Shown here: positions 27,274 through 37,124 of the stretch, one piece after another
Layout of the letters: every line of letters starts with the position of its first letter
How positions within the stretch are numbered: position 1 is the first letter of the stretch
Program-made: the position numbers and the translations under genes
Source of the DNA: Burkholderia sp. TSV86
GTDB lineage: Bacteria; Pseudomonadota; Gammaproteobacteria; Burkholderiales; Burkholderiaceae
Length of the DNA stretch: 64,000 bases
Direction: 5' to 3'
NCBI RefSeq assembly: GCF_001522865.1
Contig: NZ_LOWB01000021.1
Span: forward strand, 62,001 to 126,000
Notes under the pieces: model-generated
What the model was told of the DNA's origin: nothing
The model's database searches: none
What the model saw: only the letters and a program-made list of their open reading frames with translations

Positions 27274-27353
27274 AAATCAAACCGAGATCCGATTACGGCA
27301 ATGAATGCCATATCGATAAAAAATATTCGATGCTTGAAAACAAGGTTTGATTT
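27274..27353. repeat. 10-bp inverted repeat in AT-rich DNA
   Basis: AAATCAAACC at 27274-27283 is the exact reverse complement of GGTTTGATTT at 27344-27353. Between them lies a second, imperfect palindrome around TATCGATAAAAAATATTCGA. Its role is unknown. Confidence 0.6.
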
Positions 27354-27720
27354 CAAATCCACAAGAAAAACCACACATATGCCCCAATAATTCGGGGCAT
27401 CGCATATCGATGCGAAGTCCGCCATGCAGTCAACACCGCCGCCGCCCATGTCGCCGAAGCCGGCGCGAGCCCGGCGCCGTTCGCGCGGGCGACGCTGTGC
27501 CGCCCGGCACGCGTGACGCTTCGCGCCGCGGACCATCCTTCCTCCGTCCCCTCCAGCGCAGACGCCGCAGGCACCTCAAACGCCGCCACCCCGCCCCCGT
27601 TTTCGCGGCCCTCATTCATCACAGGTTAAACTCTGGGCTCGCGCGAGGCCGCCGGGCCTGCGCCATCACCGACAGCAGCGCCGTGCCCGGCGGCCTGCCC
27701 CAGTCATGGAGTACGATCCC

Positions 27721-28701
27721 ATGAGCGGCGGATTCCCGCGTTCAGCCCCCCGTCTCGTCCGTTGCACCGCTACCGCGGCCCCGTTGTTCATCGCGTTGCT
27801 CGCGCTGTCCGGCTGCGCCCTTTTTCGCGCGCCGCAAACGCCCGAGCCAATCGTCGAAGCCGTCGCCACTCCCGTCGAGCCGGCGAGCGAGCCCCCGGCC
27901 GCGCCGGAGCCCGCCAGCGCGCCCGAACCCGCCGAAGCGCCCGCGCCGAAAAAGCCGCACCGCGAGCCACCGCGTCCGCGCAAGCCCGCACGTGCCGCCG
28001 CGCCCCCGCCCGCGCCGCCCCCCGCGCCCGCGCCGCTGATCGCGACACGCGCGATCGACCGCGCCGCAGTACGCACGCTGCTCGACAGCGAGGTGCGGCG
28101 CGACAGCAAAACTGTCGGCCGCGCGGTCGACATGACCGCTGATGCAAGCGGCGCGCCGCGCGACGTGATCGTGAATCTGCAAGGCTTCATGGGCGTCGGC
28201 GACCGCAAGGTGATCCTGCCGTGGCGGCTGTTCCGCTTCACGCCGGGCGGCAAGGAAGCGCCGATCGCGCTCGACATGCCGAGCGCCGCGGCCCGCCCGA
28301 AGACGCTGCCGCTCACGGGCTCGGCCGACTTGCTGGCCGAAACCGGCCGCATGCGGATCATCGACGCCGATATCGAGCGCCCCGGCGGCGCGAGGATCGG
28401 CCGCGTCGTCGACGTGCTGATCGGCCGCGGCGGCAATCCGCAGGCCATCGTGCTGGAAGTCGGCGGCCTCGTCGATCCGAACCGGCGCACGATCGCCGCA
28501 AGCTGGTCGGCGCTGCGCTTCGCGCCGAAAGACAAACCGCCGCGCGCGTGGCTCGATATGAACGATGTGCAACTGAAGGCAGCGCCGCCGTATGCGGGCG
28601 ACAAGCCGATCGTCGCCGTCTCGCCGCCCGTTGCTTCATCCACCGCGCCGCCTGCCGGCGCAAGCATGCCGGCCGCCGCCGCGTCGAGTGTGAAACGATG
28701 A
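27721..28701 (+). CDS. PRC-barrel domain lipoprotein
   Basis: A 326-aa predicted lipoprotein. The signal peptide ends in a lipobox (LLALSGC, cysteine near residue 32). About 75 residues of Pro/Ala/Glu-rich linker follow, then two PRC-barrel-like repeats, each with the pattern of a short beta-barrel and a following PWRLFRF or SWSALRF block. PRC barrels are known from ribosome maturation and photosynthetic proteins; the role of exported versions is unclear. GGAG nine bases upstream supports the ATG at 27721 over one five codons earlier. The stop overlaps the start of the MFS gene. Confidence 0.8.
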   Translation: MSGGFPRSAPRLVRCTATAAPLFIALLALSGCALFRAPQTPEPIVEAVATPVEPASEPPAAPEPASAPEPAEAPAPKKPHREPPRPRKPARAAAPPPAPPPAPAPLIATRAIDRAAVRTLLDSEVRRDSKTVGRAVDMTADASGAPRDVIVNLQGFMGVGDRKVILPWRLFRFTPGGKEAPIALDMPSAAARPKTLPLTGSADLLAETGRMRIIDADIERPGGARIGRVVDVLIGRGGNPQAIVLEVGGLVDPNRRTIAASWSALRFAPKDKPPRAWLDMNDVQLKAAPPYAGDKPIVAVSPPVASSTAPPAGASMPAAAASSVKR

Positions 28702-29966
28702 CGGTCCGGCATGTAGTCAGTGTACGAAGTCTGCGCGCCCTCGATTGGCTCAACTTCTTCGTCGCAAACGTTCAAACCGGTTTCGGCCCGTTCATCGCGT
28801 CGTATCTCGCGTCGCACAAATGGACGCAGGGCGAAATCGGCATGGCGCTTTCGGTCGGCACGATCAGCGCGATGGTCAGCCAGGTGCCGGGCGGTGCGGC
28901 CGTCGACGCGCTGAAGAACAAGAAAGGCGCGGCCGCGTGGGCGATCGTCGCAATCATCCTGTCCGCGGTGCTGCTCGCCGCGAGTCCGACCGTCGTGCCG
29001 GTGTTCGCCGCCGAAGTGTTCCACGGCTTCGCGAGCTGCATGCTGGTGCCGGCGATGGCCGCGATCTCGTTCGCGCTGGTCGGGCGCGAGAACCTCGGCG
29101 ACCGGCTCGGCCGCAACGCGCGCTGGGCGTCGATCGGCAGCGCAATCGCGGCCGGGCTGATGGGGCTCACCGGCGAATATCTGTCCGCACGCGCGGTGTT
29201 CTGGCTGACGGCCGCGCTCGCGATGCCCGCGCTCGTCGCGCTCGCGATGATCGAATTGCCACGTCACGCCGCGCCGCCCCGCGCGCATGCGCCGCGCGCC
29301 GATGGCGGCGCGAATGCCGACGACAGCGAACAGCGCGAAACGCTGCGCGAACTGCTGCGTGACCGGCGCATGCTGATTTTCGCCGCGTGCGTCGTGCTGT
29401 TCCATCTATCGAACGCGGCGATGCTCAACCTCGCCGCAGGCGAAGTGACCGCCGGCATGGGCGAAAACGTCCAGCTCGTGATCGCCGCGTGCATCATCGT
29501 GCCGCAGGCGATCGTCGCGATGCTCTCGCCGTGGGTGGGCCGTTGCGCGCAGCGCTGGGGGCGCAGGCCGCTGCTGCTGCTCGGCTTCGCCGCGCTGCCC
29601 GCGCGTGCGCTGCTGTTCGCCGGCGTGTCGAGCCCTTACCTGCTCGTGCCGGTGCAGATGCTAGACGGCCTGAGCGCCGCGGTGTTCGGCGTGATGCTGC
29701 CGCTGATCGCGGCGGACGTCGCGGGCGGCAAAGGGCGCTACAACCTGTGCATCGGACTGTTCGGGCTCGCCGCGGGCATCGGCGCGACGCTCAGCACCAC
29801 GCTCGCCGGCTTCGCCGCCGACCGCTTCGGCAACACCGCGAGCTTCTTCGGGCTGGCAGCCGCCGGCGCGCTCGCGACGCTGCTCGTCTGGCTCGCGATG
29901 CCCGAGACGCGCGACGCGGCGGCCGTCGGCGACGAGCAAGCCTCGTCCGCCGAACCGGTGCAATGA
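28698..29966 (+). CDS. MFS transporter
   Basis: A 422-aa major facilitator with about 12 membrane helices. The loop between helices 2 and 3 (GGAAVDALKNKKG) matches the MFS G-x-x-x-D-x-x pattern, and a hydrophilic central loop (about residues 195-220, HAAPPRAHAPRADGG) joins the two halves. The substrate cannot be told. Its start overlaps the stop of the PRC-barrel lipoprotein, and its stop overlaps the start of the FUSC gene, so three genes form one coupled unit. Confident on family only. Confidence 0.9.
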   Translation: MTVRHVVSVRSLRALDWLNFFVANVQTGFGPFIASYLASHKWTQGEIGMALSVGTISAMVSQVPGGAAVDALKNKKGAAAWAIVAIILSAVLLAASPTVVPVFAAEVFHGFASCMLVPAMAAISFALVGRENLGDRLGRNARWASIGSAIAAGLMGLTGEYLSARAVFWLTAALAMPALVALAMIELPRHAAPPRAHAPRADGGANADDSEQRETLRELLRDRRMLIFAACVVLFHLSNAAMLNLAAGEVTAGMGENVQLVIAACIIVPQAIVAMLSPWVGRCAQRWGRRPLLLLGFAALPARALLFAGVSSPYLLVPVQMLDGLSAAVFGVMLPLIAADVAGGKGRYNLCIGLFGLAAGIGATLSTTLAGFAADRFGNTASFFGLAAAGALATLLVWLAMPETRDAAAVGDEQASSAEPVQ

Positions 29967-30541
29967 CGACGGATTCGAATCAGATGGAAACGATCAAGTC
30001 CTTCAACAGCGCCCGCCAGCAGATCCAGCGCTCGGCGCTCGACCTGTTCAAGGGACTGCCGCTCGGCGAGCGTGCGCTGCAAGGGCTGCTGATGGCCGTG
30101 CAGGCGGCGAGCGGCGCGTGCCTCGCATACGGAATCGGCCGCGCGCTGCACACCGAACAGGCAGTATGGGCCGCGATCACCGCGATCGCGGTCACGCAGC
30201 ATAGTTACGCGGATACGATCAGCCTGTCGCGCGACCAGTTCGTCGGCGCGATCGTCGGCGGCCTGGTGGGTTTTGCCGGCGCGGCGACGGGTATCGGACA
30301 TGTCGCCGCCTATGCGATGACGATCGTGGCCGCGATCGTCTGCTGCTGGTGCCTGAACGTCGGCAGCGCGGCGCGGCTCGGCGCGATCACCGCGACGATC
30401 GTGCTGCTGTTTCCGGGCGGCGGCCCGCTGTGGGGCGTGCCGCTTGTCAGGCTCGGCGAGGTGACGCTCGGCACCGCGTGCGCGACCGTGGTGAGCTGGA
30501 CGATTACGCAGATCGAGCGCCGCTGGCTGGCCAGGAATTGA
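29963..30541 (+). CDS. FUSC-family membrane protein
   Basis: A 192-aa integral membrane protein resembling the membrane half of FUSC/aromatic acid exporter proteins: a short amphipathic start, then helices with ALHTEQAVWAAITAIAVTQ and a TISLSRDQFVGAIVGG region, and GSAARLGAITATIVLLFPGG near the end. The large cytosolic domain of full-length AaeB-type exporters is missing. Coupled translation with the upstream MFS gene suggests a joint transport role, which is inference. Confidence 0.8.
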   Translation: MTTDSNQMETIKSFNSARQQIQRSALDLFKGLPLGERALQGLLMAVQAASGACLAYGIGRALHTEQAVWAAITAIAVTQHSYADTISLSRDQFVGAIVGGLVGFAGAATGIGHVAAYAMTIVAAIVCCWCLNVGSAARLGAITATIVLLFPGGGPLWGVPLVRLGEVTLGTACATVVSWTITQIERRWLARN

Positions 30542-30818
30542 CGCGGGAAAGGGGAAGACTGGGCGGACGCTCCACGCAATCCTGCGGCAGGACTGGCGGC
30601 CGCCGCGCGCGGTGAACGGTGCGTCTGCGCCATGCGCCGCGCGCGACGAGCCATACGCGGCAAAGTCCGGCGAAAGCGTGCAATAAAGCAGCAAACATTG
30701 GTTGCGCTGCCGCGCAACCCGAACCCAGCGCCGTGCCGCTCAATGGCGGGCCCGCCGCATGCCGGCGCAGCGCACGCGTCGGCGGCGCCCCGGCGCGAGG
30801 CGGCGTCCACCCGCCGTG

Positions 30819-32600
30819 TCAAGCCGCCTGCTGCTGATACTGAATCCGATGCAGATGCGCGTAGAGGCCGCCGCGCTGCAGCAGCTCGCCATGGCTGCCC
30901 GCTTCGGCAATCCGGCCGCCTTCGAGCACGAGGATACGGTCGGCGCGCTCGATCGTGGACAGCCGGTGCGCGATCACGAGCGTTGTGCGCCCTTGCATCA
31001 GCCGCTCCAGCGCCGCCTGCACATGACGCTCCGATTCGGAATCGAGCGCCGAGGTCGCTTCGTCGAGAATCAGGATCGGCGCGTCCTTGTAGATCGCGCG
31101 CGCAATCGCAAGACGCTGGCGCTGGCCGCCCGACAGCCGCATCCCGTTGCCGCCGACGACGGTATCGATCCCGTCCGGCATCGCGGCCACCGCGTCCGCC
31201 AGGTTCGCCGCCTCGAGCGCCGCCTGCACGCGCGCACGCTCGGGCGTCTGCCCATAGGCGACGTTCGCCGCGATCGTGTCGTTGAACAGCACGACGTCCT
31301 GGCTCACCATCGCGATCTGAGCGCGCAGCGCATGCACGTCGTAATCCGAGGTCGGCACGCCGTCCAAATAAATCGCGCCGTCCGTCGGGTCGAAAAAGCG
31401 CGGCAGCAGGTTCACGAGCGTCGTCTTGCCGCTGCCGGACGGCCCGGCGAGCGCGACCATCTCGCCCGGCGCGACCTTGAACGAGATCCGGTCGAGCGTC
31501 GGCCGTTCGGTCGCGCCGTAATCGAACGACACGTCGCGGAACTCGATTTCGCCGCGCGCGCGCGCGAGCGGCCGGCCGCCGCCCTTGGGCTCGAGCGGCT
31601 CGTCGATCAAGCCGAAAATCAGCTCGGCCGCGGTCATCCCGCGCTGCAGCGGCTGGTTCACGTCGATCAGATGCTTGAGCGGCGAGATCACGAGCAGCAT
31701 CGACGTGACGAACGCGACGAAACCGCCGACCGTGGTCTGATCGTTCGACGATTGCACGACCGCGATCGTGATCACGACGGCAAGCGCGATCGACGCGAGA
31801 AACTGCGTGAGCGGCTGCGCGAGGCCGCCGGACACCGCCATGCGCATCGCATAGCCGCGCAGGCGCTTGCTCATCGCGGCGAAGCGGTCGAGTTCGTAAC
31901 GCTCGCCGTTATGCACCTTGACGACCTTGTAGCCGGCGACGGTCTCCTCGACCACGTAGGACAGCTCGTTCGTCAGCGTCTGATGCTCGCGGTTGAGTCG
32001 CCGCAGCCGCCGGTTGATCTTGCTGACGAGCCAGCCAATGCCGGGCAGGATCACCGCGACGATCAGCGTGAGCCGCCAATTCAAGTAAAACAGATAGCCG
32101 AGCAGGAAAATCACCGTCAACGAATCGCGCACGAGGGTGATCATCACGCCCGTCAGCACGTTGAGGATCTGGTTGACCTCGAAGACGATCGCGTTGATCA
32201 CGGTACTGGCCGTCTCCCGCTGAAAAAACGACGCGCTCGTATGAATCATTCGCTCGAACATCGTCAACCGTAATTTCAGCAGGATCCGGTTCGACACGTA
32301 GTTCAGCAGGTAATTCGACGAATACTGCGCGAGGCCGCGCACGAGCGCCAGGCCGATCACGGCGGCAGGCACGTACCATTTCGCGCGGTCGCTGCCGTGC
32401 GAGCCGAAGCCATGATCGAGCAGCGGCTTGAGCAGCGCCGGAATCCCCGCCTCCGTCGCGGCGACGATGCCCATCGTCATGACGGCCAGCGCGATCGCGC
32501 CCAGCAGCGGCTTGATGTACGGCCACAGGCGCACGAGCACCGATTTCGCGGAGGTGCCCGCCGCGCTCGTCGGCTTGCGTAGAGTGTTCTGGGTTTCCAA
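30819..32600 (-). CDS. msbA: Lipid A export ATP-binding/permease protein MsbA
   Basis: A 593-aa half-transporter that flips lipid A-core across the inner membrane. The first 330 residues hold six membrane helices. The ATPase domain has Walker [10 protein letters not shown], the Q-loop [10 protein letters not shown], signature LSGGQRQR, Walker [13 protein letters not shown] and the H-loop AHRLS. The start is TTG, with AAGGA six bases upstream; the next in-frame ATG lies far into the membrane domain. It is divergent from the glycosyltransferase cluster. A TATAAT at 32835-32840 could drive it with a long leader. Confidence 0.95.
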   Translation of the reverse strand: METQNTLRKPTSAAGTSAKSVLVRLWPYIKPLLGAIALAVMTMGIVAATEAGIPALLKPLLDHGFGSHGSDRAKWYVPAAVIGLALVRGLAQYSSNYLLNYVSNRILLKLRLTMFERMIHTSASFFQRETASTVINAIVFEVNQILNVLTGVMITLVRDSLTVIFLLGYLFYLNWRLTLIVAVILPGIGWLVSKINRRLRRLNREHQTLTNELSYVVEETVAGYKVVKVHNGERYELDRFAAMSKRLRGYAMRMAVSGGLAQPLTQFLASIALAVVITIAVVQSSNDQTTVGGFVAFVTSMLLVISPLKHLIDVNQPLQRGMTAAELIFGLIDEPLEPKGGGRPLARARGEIEFRDVSFDYGATERPTLDRISFKVAPGEMVALAGPSGSGKTTLVNLLPRFFDPTDGAIYLDGVPTSDYDVHALRAQIAMVSQDVVLFNDTIAANVAYGQTPERARVQAALEAANLADAVAAMPDGIDTVVGGNGMRLSGGQRQRLAIARAIYKDAPILILDEATSALDSESERHVQAALERLMQGRTTLVIAHRLSTIERADRILVLEGGRIAEAGSHGELLQRGGLYAHLHRIQYQQQAA

Positions 32601-32834
32601 GGCGATCCTTCTGAGGTTGCGGCCCGTGCTTTCTCATGCCGGCGCGCGGTCGTGCCGCAGGCGGGGAGCGCTGCCGGGGCCGCGCCACGCCACGCGCGGC
32701 GCCAATGCCGAAGCGGGCCGAATCCCGCATATCGGGATGGGCCACGGCGGCTGCCGGCGTGCGCCGGCGCGCGCATCGAGCCCAGGCCCGGCGGAAAACC
32801 CGCGGCGGCCGCCGGCATGCACACGGGGCCGCAC

Positions 32835-32840
32835 ATTATA
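32835..32840 (-). promoter_or_regulatory. Candidate -10 box for msbA
   Basis: A perfect TATAAT (in GGCTATAATGTG) on the minus strand, about 235 bp upstream of the msbA start. No clear -35. Confidence 0.45.
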
Positions 32841-32894
32841 GCCGCCCCGCCGTCACGGCCGACGAAGCGGCGGCCGGCCCGGCCGCCGCACAGG

Positions 32895-32900
32895 TATACT
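32895..32900 (+). promoter_or_regulatory. Candidate -10 box for the LPS glycosyltransferase operon
   Basis: TATACT on the plus strand, 52 bp upstream of the waaE-like start codon and back to back with the msbA -10. No clear -35. Confidence 0.45.
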
Positions 32901-32951
32901 CTCGCGTCCGATACTCATCACGCAACGCGCACCCGTCCCGGCTTTCGATTC

Positions 32952-33731
32952 ATGGCAGAACCCACCCTCGGCGTGGCCCTCATCGCCCTCAACGCATCGA
33001 CTCGGCTCGCGCAGTGCCTCGACGCGCTGTCGTTCGCCGACGACGTCGTCGTCATCGACGGCGGCAGCACCGACGGCACCGCCGCCATCGCCCGCGCACA
33101 CGGCGCACGCGTCATCGTGCAAACCGACTGGCCGGGATTCGGCCCGCAGAAAAACCGCGCGATCGCCGAGCTGTCGACCGACTGGATTCTGTCGATCGAC
33201 ACCGACGAAGTCGTATCGCCCGAGCTGGCCGCGTCGATCCGCGCGGCGCTCGCCGCGCCCGCCGCGTCCGTCTACGCGCTCGACCGGCTGTCGAGCTTTT
33301 GCGGCGCGTGGGTGCGCCACAGCGGCTGGTATCCGGACTGGGTGCCGCGGCTCTTTCGCCGCGGCGCGGCGCGCTTCTCCGACGATCTGGTCCACGAAAG
33401 GCTGATATTCGACGGCGCGCCGGCACGGCTGCCCGGTAAGCTGCTCCACTATTCATACGAGAATTTCGAGACGGTGCTGCGCAAGATCGACTCGTATTCG
33501 ACCGCCGGCGCGCGCCAGCGGCACGCGGCGGGCCGGCGCGGCAGCCTCGCGCAGGCGCTTGCGCGCGGCGGCTGGGCGTTCGTGCGCACCTACGTGCTGC
33601 AACGCGGCTTTCTCGACGGGCGCACCGGCCTGATGCTTGCCGTATCGAACGCCGAAGGAACGTATTACCGCTATCTGAAGCTGATGCTGATGCACGACTC
33701 GCCGAGCGTGCCGCGCGAGGACCAGCCATGA
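32952..33731 (+). CDS. waaE: LPS core glycosyltransferase, WaaE/KdtX-like (GT2)
   Basis: A 259-aa GT-A fold glycosyltransferase. The nucleotide-sugar region has VVVIDGGSTDGT, the metal-binding segment is ILSIDTDEVVS, and the DWVPRLFRRG and VHERLIFDG blocks are those of the WaaE/KdtX family, which adds glucose to the first heptose of the LPS inner core. The stop overlaps the next gene's start (ATGA). The position beside msbA and an O-antigen ligase supports an LPS-core role; the exact sugar and linkage are inferred from the family. Confidence 0.85.
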   Translation: MAEPTLGVALIALNASTRLAQCLDALSFADDVVVIDGGSTDGTAAIARAHGARVIVQTDWPGFGPQKNRAIAELSTDWILSIDTDEVVSPELAASIRAALAAPAASVYALDRLSSFCGAWVRHSGWYPDWVPRLFRRGAARFSDDLVHERLIFDGAPARLPGKLLHYSYENFETVLRKIDSYSTAGARQRHAAGRRGSLAQALARGGWAFVRTYVLQRGFLDGRTGLMLAVSNAEGTYYRYLKLMLMHDSPSVPREDQP

Positions 33732-34561
33732 CCCGCGATCCGCTCATTACCGTGGTGATCACCACCTACAATCGTCCCGATGCGCTCGAACTGGTGCTGA
33801 ACGGCTGCCTCGCGCAAACCGACCGCCACTTCGAGATCGTGATCGCCGACGACGGCTCGGGCGCGCCGACGCGCGAGACAATCGAACGGATTGCCGCGCG
33901 CGCTCCGGTGCCGATCGCGCACGTCTGGCAGCCCGACGAAGGCTTTCGCGCGGCGGCGAGCCGCAACCAGGGCATCGCCCGCGCGCGCGGCGACTACCTG
34001 ATCTTTCTTGACGGCGACTGCGTGCCGCAGCGCGATTTCGTCGCGCGTCACCGCGCGCTCGCTGCGCCGCGCACCGTGGTGACGGGCAGCCGCATTCTGC
34101 TGTCGCCGCGCCTGACACAACAGGCGCTCGCCAGGCGCCTGCCGCTCGATGCCCAGCCCGCGTCGTTCTGGCTACGCGAGCGCGCGACGGGCGGAATCAA
34201 CAAAGTGCTGCCGCTCGTCGTGAAGCTGCCCGATCTGCCGCAGCGACGCGTCAAGGGCTTCGTCTGGCGCGGTATCAAGACCTGCAATCTCGCCGTCTGG
34301 CGCAGCGACGCATTCGCCGTCAACGGCTTCGACGAAACGTTCACCGGCTGGGGCCACGAGGACGCGGACTTCGTCGCGCGGCTGCACAACGCGGGCGTCG
34401 CGCGCAAGCGCGGCTTCTGGGCAACCGAAGTGCTGCATCTTTGGCATCGCGAAGCCTCGCGCGAGCGCGAGGGTCCCAATCACGCGAAGGTGCTCGCGCG
34501 GCTCGCGAACGGCGGCGTCCGCGCGGAGTGCGGCCTCGATGAACTCGCGCCGACGCCATAA
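33728..34561 (+). CDS. Glycosyltransferase family 2
   Basis: A 277-aa GT-A glycosyltransferase: ITVVITTYNRPDALELVL at the start, VIADDGSGAPT, the metal-binding LIFLDGDCVP and an acceptor-side GFDETFTGWGHEDADFVARL with the ED pair typical of the GT2/GT7-like C-terminal domain. It is translationally coupled to the WaaE-like gene, so it probably acts on the same LPS core or a linked glycan. Sugar and acceptor are unknown. Confidence 0.85.
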   Translation: MTRDPLITVVITTYNRPDALELVLNGCLAQTDRHFEIVIADDGSGAPTRETIERIAARAPVPIAHVWQPDEGFRAAASRNQGIARARGDYLIFLDGDCVPQRDFVARHRALAAPRTVVTGSRILLSPRLTQQALARRLPLDAQPASFWLRERATGGINKVLPLVVKLPDLPQRRVKGFVWRGIKTCNLAVWRSDAFAVNGFDETFTGWGHEDADFVARLHNAGVARKRGFWATEVLHLWHREASREREGPNHAKVLARLANGGVRAECGLDELAPTP

Positions 34562-34605
34562 CGCGCGTGCGTTGACCTACTCCCCCCTTTTTCCGGAGCG
34601 ATGAA

Positions 34606-35919
34606 TTGCAACTCTCGATGAAGCTCGCCCCTCACGACGCGTCATGGCGTCTGACGGCGGCGCGCGTCTGCGCGGTGGCCGCGCTGTGCAGCGTGCCGCT
34701 GTCGACGGCGCTTACCAACATCATGTGCGCGCTGTTCGTGCTCACGCTCGTCAGCTCGCCCGAATTCTGGCGCCGGCTGCCATCGCTACCGCGCCACCGG
34801 TCCGCGCTCGCCGCGCTGCTGCTGTTCGCCGCGCTCACCGCAAGCGTCGCCTATAGCGTCGCGCCGCAGCAGGAGGCGTGGTCATGGGTCGGTAAGTACG
34901 TGAAGCTGCTTGCATTGCCGCTCGCCGTCATCGCGTTCAAGGATTCGGGCTGGCAGAAGATCGCCTGCTGGAGCCTGTTCGTCACGCTCATCACGGTCAC
35001 CGTGCTGTCGACGACCAATTATCTCGGGCTGACCGCGATCGGCCCCGCGCATATCGCGGGCGAGCCGCTCTCGCGTGCGTGGGTGTTCAAGAATCACATC
35101 GCCGCCGGCATGCTGGGCGCGCTGCTGTTCTATCAAGCCGCCGATTTCGCGCTCGCCGCCGGCAGCCGCCGCGCGCGCGCGATCTTCGCCGCGATCGCGC
35201 TGCTCACGCTCGTCAACGTGCTCGTGATGCTGCAAGGCCGCACCGGGCAAATCGTCGCGATTCTGTTCGTGTTCGCCATCGCCGCGCGCTATGCGCTGCA
35301 GCATCGCGACGCGCTGCGCCCCCGCCCGCTGCTGCTCGGCATCGGCATCGCCGCAGCGGCGGCGGCCGCGATCGTCGTCGCCTGCACGGTGCCCGGCGAG
35401 CGGATGATGAAGGTCGTCAGCGAAGTGCGCGAGTATCGCGAATCGAACGCGGTCACCTCGACCGGCCTGCGCGTCGAGTGGTATCGCAAGAGCCTGGAAT
35501 TGATCGAGGCGCGGCCCGTGATCGGCTACGGCGCGGGCGGCCTCGGCACGGAATTCGAGAAATTGACGGCAGGCAAGACCGGCGCGCAAGGCGAACTCAC
35601 GCACAACCCGCACAATGAATATCTACTGATGGCGGTGCAGCTCGGCGTGATTGGCACCGCGCTGTTCGTCTACCTGCTTGCCCGGATCGGGCGGGATGCG
35701 GCCACGCTCGAGCCGCGCTCGCGCCATCTGCTGCTCGCGTGGCTGTTCGCGTTCGCGCTCGGCTGTCTCGCGAATTCAATGCTCCTCGACTTCACCGAAG
35801 GGCATCTGCTCACGCTGCTCGCCGGCATCCTGCTCGGCTGCGGCTGGCGCGACCAGGCGGCCGGCGACCGCGATACGGTTACGGCGGGCACCCCAGCATC
35901 CGCGCCGCCACGCCAATGA
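34606..35919 (+). CDS. waaL: O-antigen ligase (WaaL/Wzy_C family)
   Basis: A 437-aa polytopic protein with about 11 membrane helices and the Wzy_C-type large periplasmic loop. The loop carries the R-x3-L pattern (GLRVEWYRKSLELI), GYGAGGLGTEF and HNPHNEYLLMAVQLG, where the conserved histidine of O-antigen ligases lies. It would join polymerised O-antigen to lipid A-core at the periplasmic face. The best-placed start is TTG at 34606 with GGAG seven bases upstream; an ATG four codons later is the alternative. Its 3' end overlaps the convergent GT9 gene by 41 bp. Confidence 0.85.
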   Translation: MQLSMKLAPHDASWRLTAARVCAVAALCSVPLSTALTNIMCALFVLTLVSSPEFWRRLPSLPRHRSALAALLLFAALTASVAYSVAPQQEAWSWVGKYVKLLALPLAVIAFKDSGWQKIACWSLFVTLITVTVLSTTNYLGLTAIGPAHIAGEPLSRAWVFKNHIAAGMLGALLFYQAADFALAAGSRRARAIFAAIALLTLVNVLVMLQGRTGQIVAILFVFAIAARYALQHRDALRPRPLLLGIGIAAAAAAAIVVACTVPGERMMKVVSEVREYRESNAVTSTGLRVEWYRKSLELIEARPVIGYGAGGLGTEFEKLTAGKTGAQGELTHNPHNEYLLMAVQLGVIGTALFVYLLARIGRDAATLEPRSRHLLLAWLFAFALGCLANSMLLDFTEGHLLTLLAGILLGCGWRDQAAGDRDTVTAGTPASAPPRQ

Positions 35920-37015
35920 CGCGGCTCGCGGCCAGCTCCGTCAGGCACGCGCTCGGGCTGTCGAGACGGCGCTCGCACCCTTCGAGCTTGCACGGCACGC
36001 ACGCGCCCTCGCCCTGCAACAGATAGACGTTGCCGTGCTGCGCTGAGCCGCGCAGCGGCCACGGATCGCTGCCGGGCGGCCAGCCGTTCGGCCAGGGCCC
36101 CCAGCGCACCGGGTCCGACGGGCCGAACAGCGCGATCGTCGGCACGCCCGTCGCGGCCGCGACATGCGTTGCGCCGGTATCCGGCCCGATAAAGAGCCGC
36201 GCGCGGCGATACAGCTCCGCGCTTTCGGCAAACGACAGCTTCCCGACCAGATTCAACACCGGCTCGCCCGCCATCTCGACGACGCGCGCCGCATAGTCGA
36301 GCTCGGCCTGCGCCGGCCCGCCCGACAGCGCAACCGCGAAGCCGCGCGCGCGCAGCCAGCGGATCAGCTCGGCCCAGCCGTCGATCCGCCAGCGCTTGTA
36401 TTCGAACATCGGCACCGGATGCACGACGACGAGCGGCTGCCCCGCCTGCCGCGCGGCAGGCGCGACGAGACTCGCATCGAAGCGCGCATGCCGCGCCGGA
36501 TCGTCGCCGAAACCGGGCGCGACAACCTGCGCATGTGGCTCGATGCCGAGCACGGCCGCGAGCGCCAGGCTGCTACTGACGGTATGCACCGACTCGTGCC
36601 GATTGACGGCGATGCGGTCGAGCATGAAGCGGTTGAGCAGCGTCACTCGGTCCGGATCGACGAGGCCGACGCGCTTCTTGCCGGCGAAAAAGCTATAAAA
36701 GCGCGGCCGGTCCGAACTGAGCGCCGCGCAGGCGAGATCGTAGCGGCGCCAGATCCTCGCCGCATCGCGCAAGCGCTCGCCGAACTTCGCACGCTGCGCG
36801 ACGACAATCACCCGCCGCACGTCCGGATTGCCTTCGAGCACGCCTTCGGTGCCGCGAAACACCAGCATGTCGATCTGCGCGTCGGGCCAACGCGCCTTCA
36901 GCGAACGCACGAGCGGCGTGGTCAGCAAGACGTCGCCGATCCGGCGCGGGCTGCAAACGAGAATGGTACGGGGGGGACGATCGGGAGCAAACAAGGCGGC
37001 CAAGGGACGATCCAT
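35879..37015 (-). CDS. LPS heptosyltransferase-like glycosyltransferase (GT9)
   Basis: A 378-aa GT-B enzyme of family 9. The N-terminal domain has ILVCSPRRIGDVLLTTPLVRSL, the usual start of WaaC/F/Q-type enzymes. The C-terminal domain has LVVVHP and the donor-binding IGPDTGATHVAAATGVPTIALFGPSDP. Family members add heptose or related sugars to LPS core. I chose the ATG at 37015; a GTG 14 codons upstream is possible. It is convergent with waaL and overlaps it by 41 bp. The exact acceptor is unknown. Confidence 0.85.
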   Translation of the reverse strand: MDRPLAALFAPDRPPRTILVCSPRRIGDVLLTTPLVRSLKARWPDAQIDMLVFRGTEGVLEGNPDVRRVIVVAQRAKFGERLRDAARIWRRYDLACAALSSDRPRFYSFFAGKKRVGLVDPDRVTLLNRFMLDRIAVNRHESVHTVSSSLALAAVLGIEPHAQVVAPGFGDDPARHARFDASLVAPAARQAGQPLVVVHPVPMFEYKRWRIDGWAELIRWLRARGFAVALSGGPAQAELDYAARVVEMAGEPVLNLVGKLSFAESAELYRRARLFIGPDTGATHVAAATGVPTIALFGPSDPVRWGPWPNGWPPGSDPWPLRGSAQHGNVYLLQGEGACVPCKLEGCERRLDSPSACLTELAASRVIGVAARMLGCPP

Positions 37016-37124
37016 CAAGCAGGCGGTTGTGGCTGGCAATGTACCCGATTCCGCCACGCGGCGTGCAGCCGCGCGCGGAACCGGCGAATCGGATACGGCG
37101 CTGCGGACAGGCTTCGCGCCGCGC

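Larger units (their letters stand above)
26661..27720. other. AT-rich non-coding part of the island
   Basis: About 1 kb with no convincing gene. It should hold the promoter of the 804-aa gene. Short open frames (for example minus strand 26921-27124, 67 codons, with a hydrophobic middle) lack good ribosome binding sites and resemblance to known proteins. No integrase, transposase, tRNA gene or obvious att repeat was found here. The composition returns to GC-rich near 27.4 kb. Confidence 0.6.

Noticed and set aside
24246-27700. Prophage or integrative element
   Set aside because: No integrase, transposase, tRNA gene or flanking att-like repeat is visible in the window. Only base composition suggests transfer.
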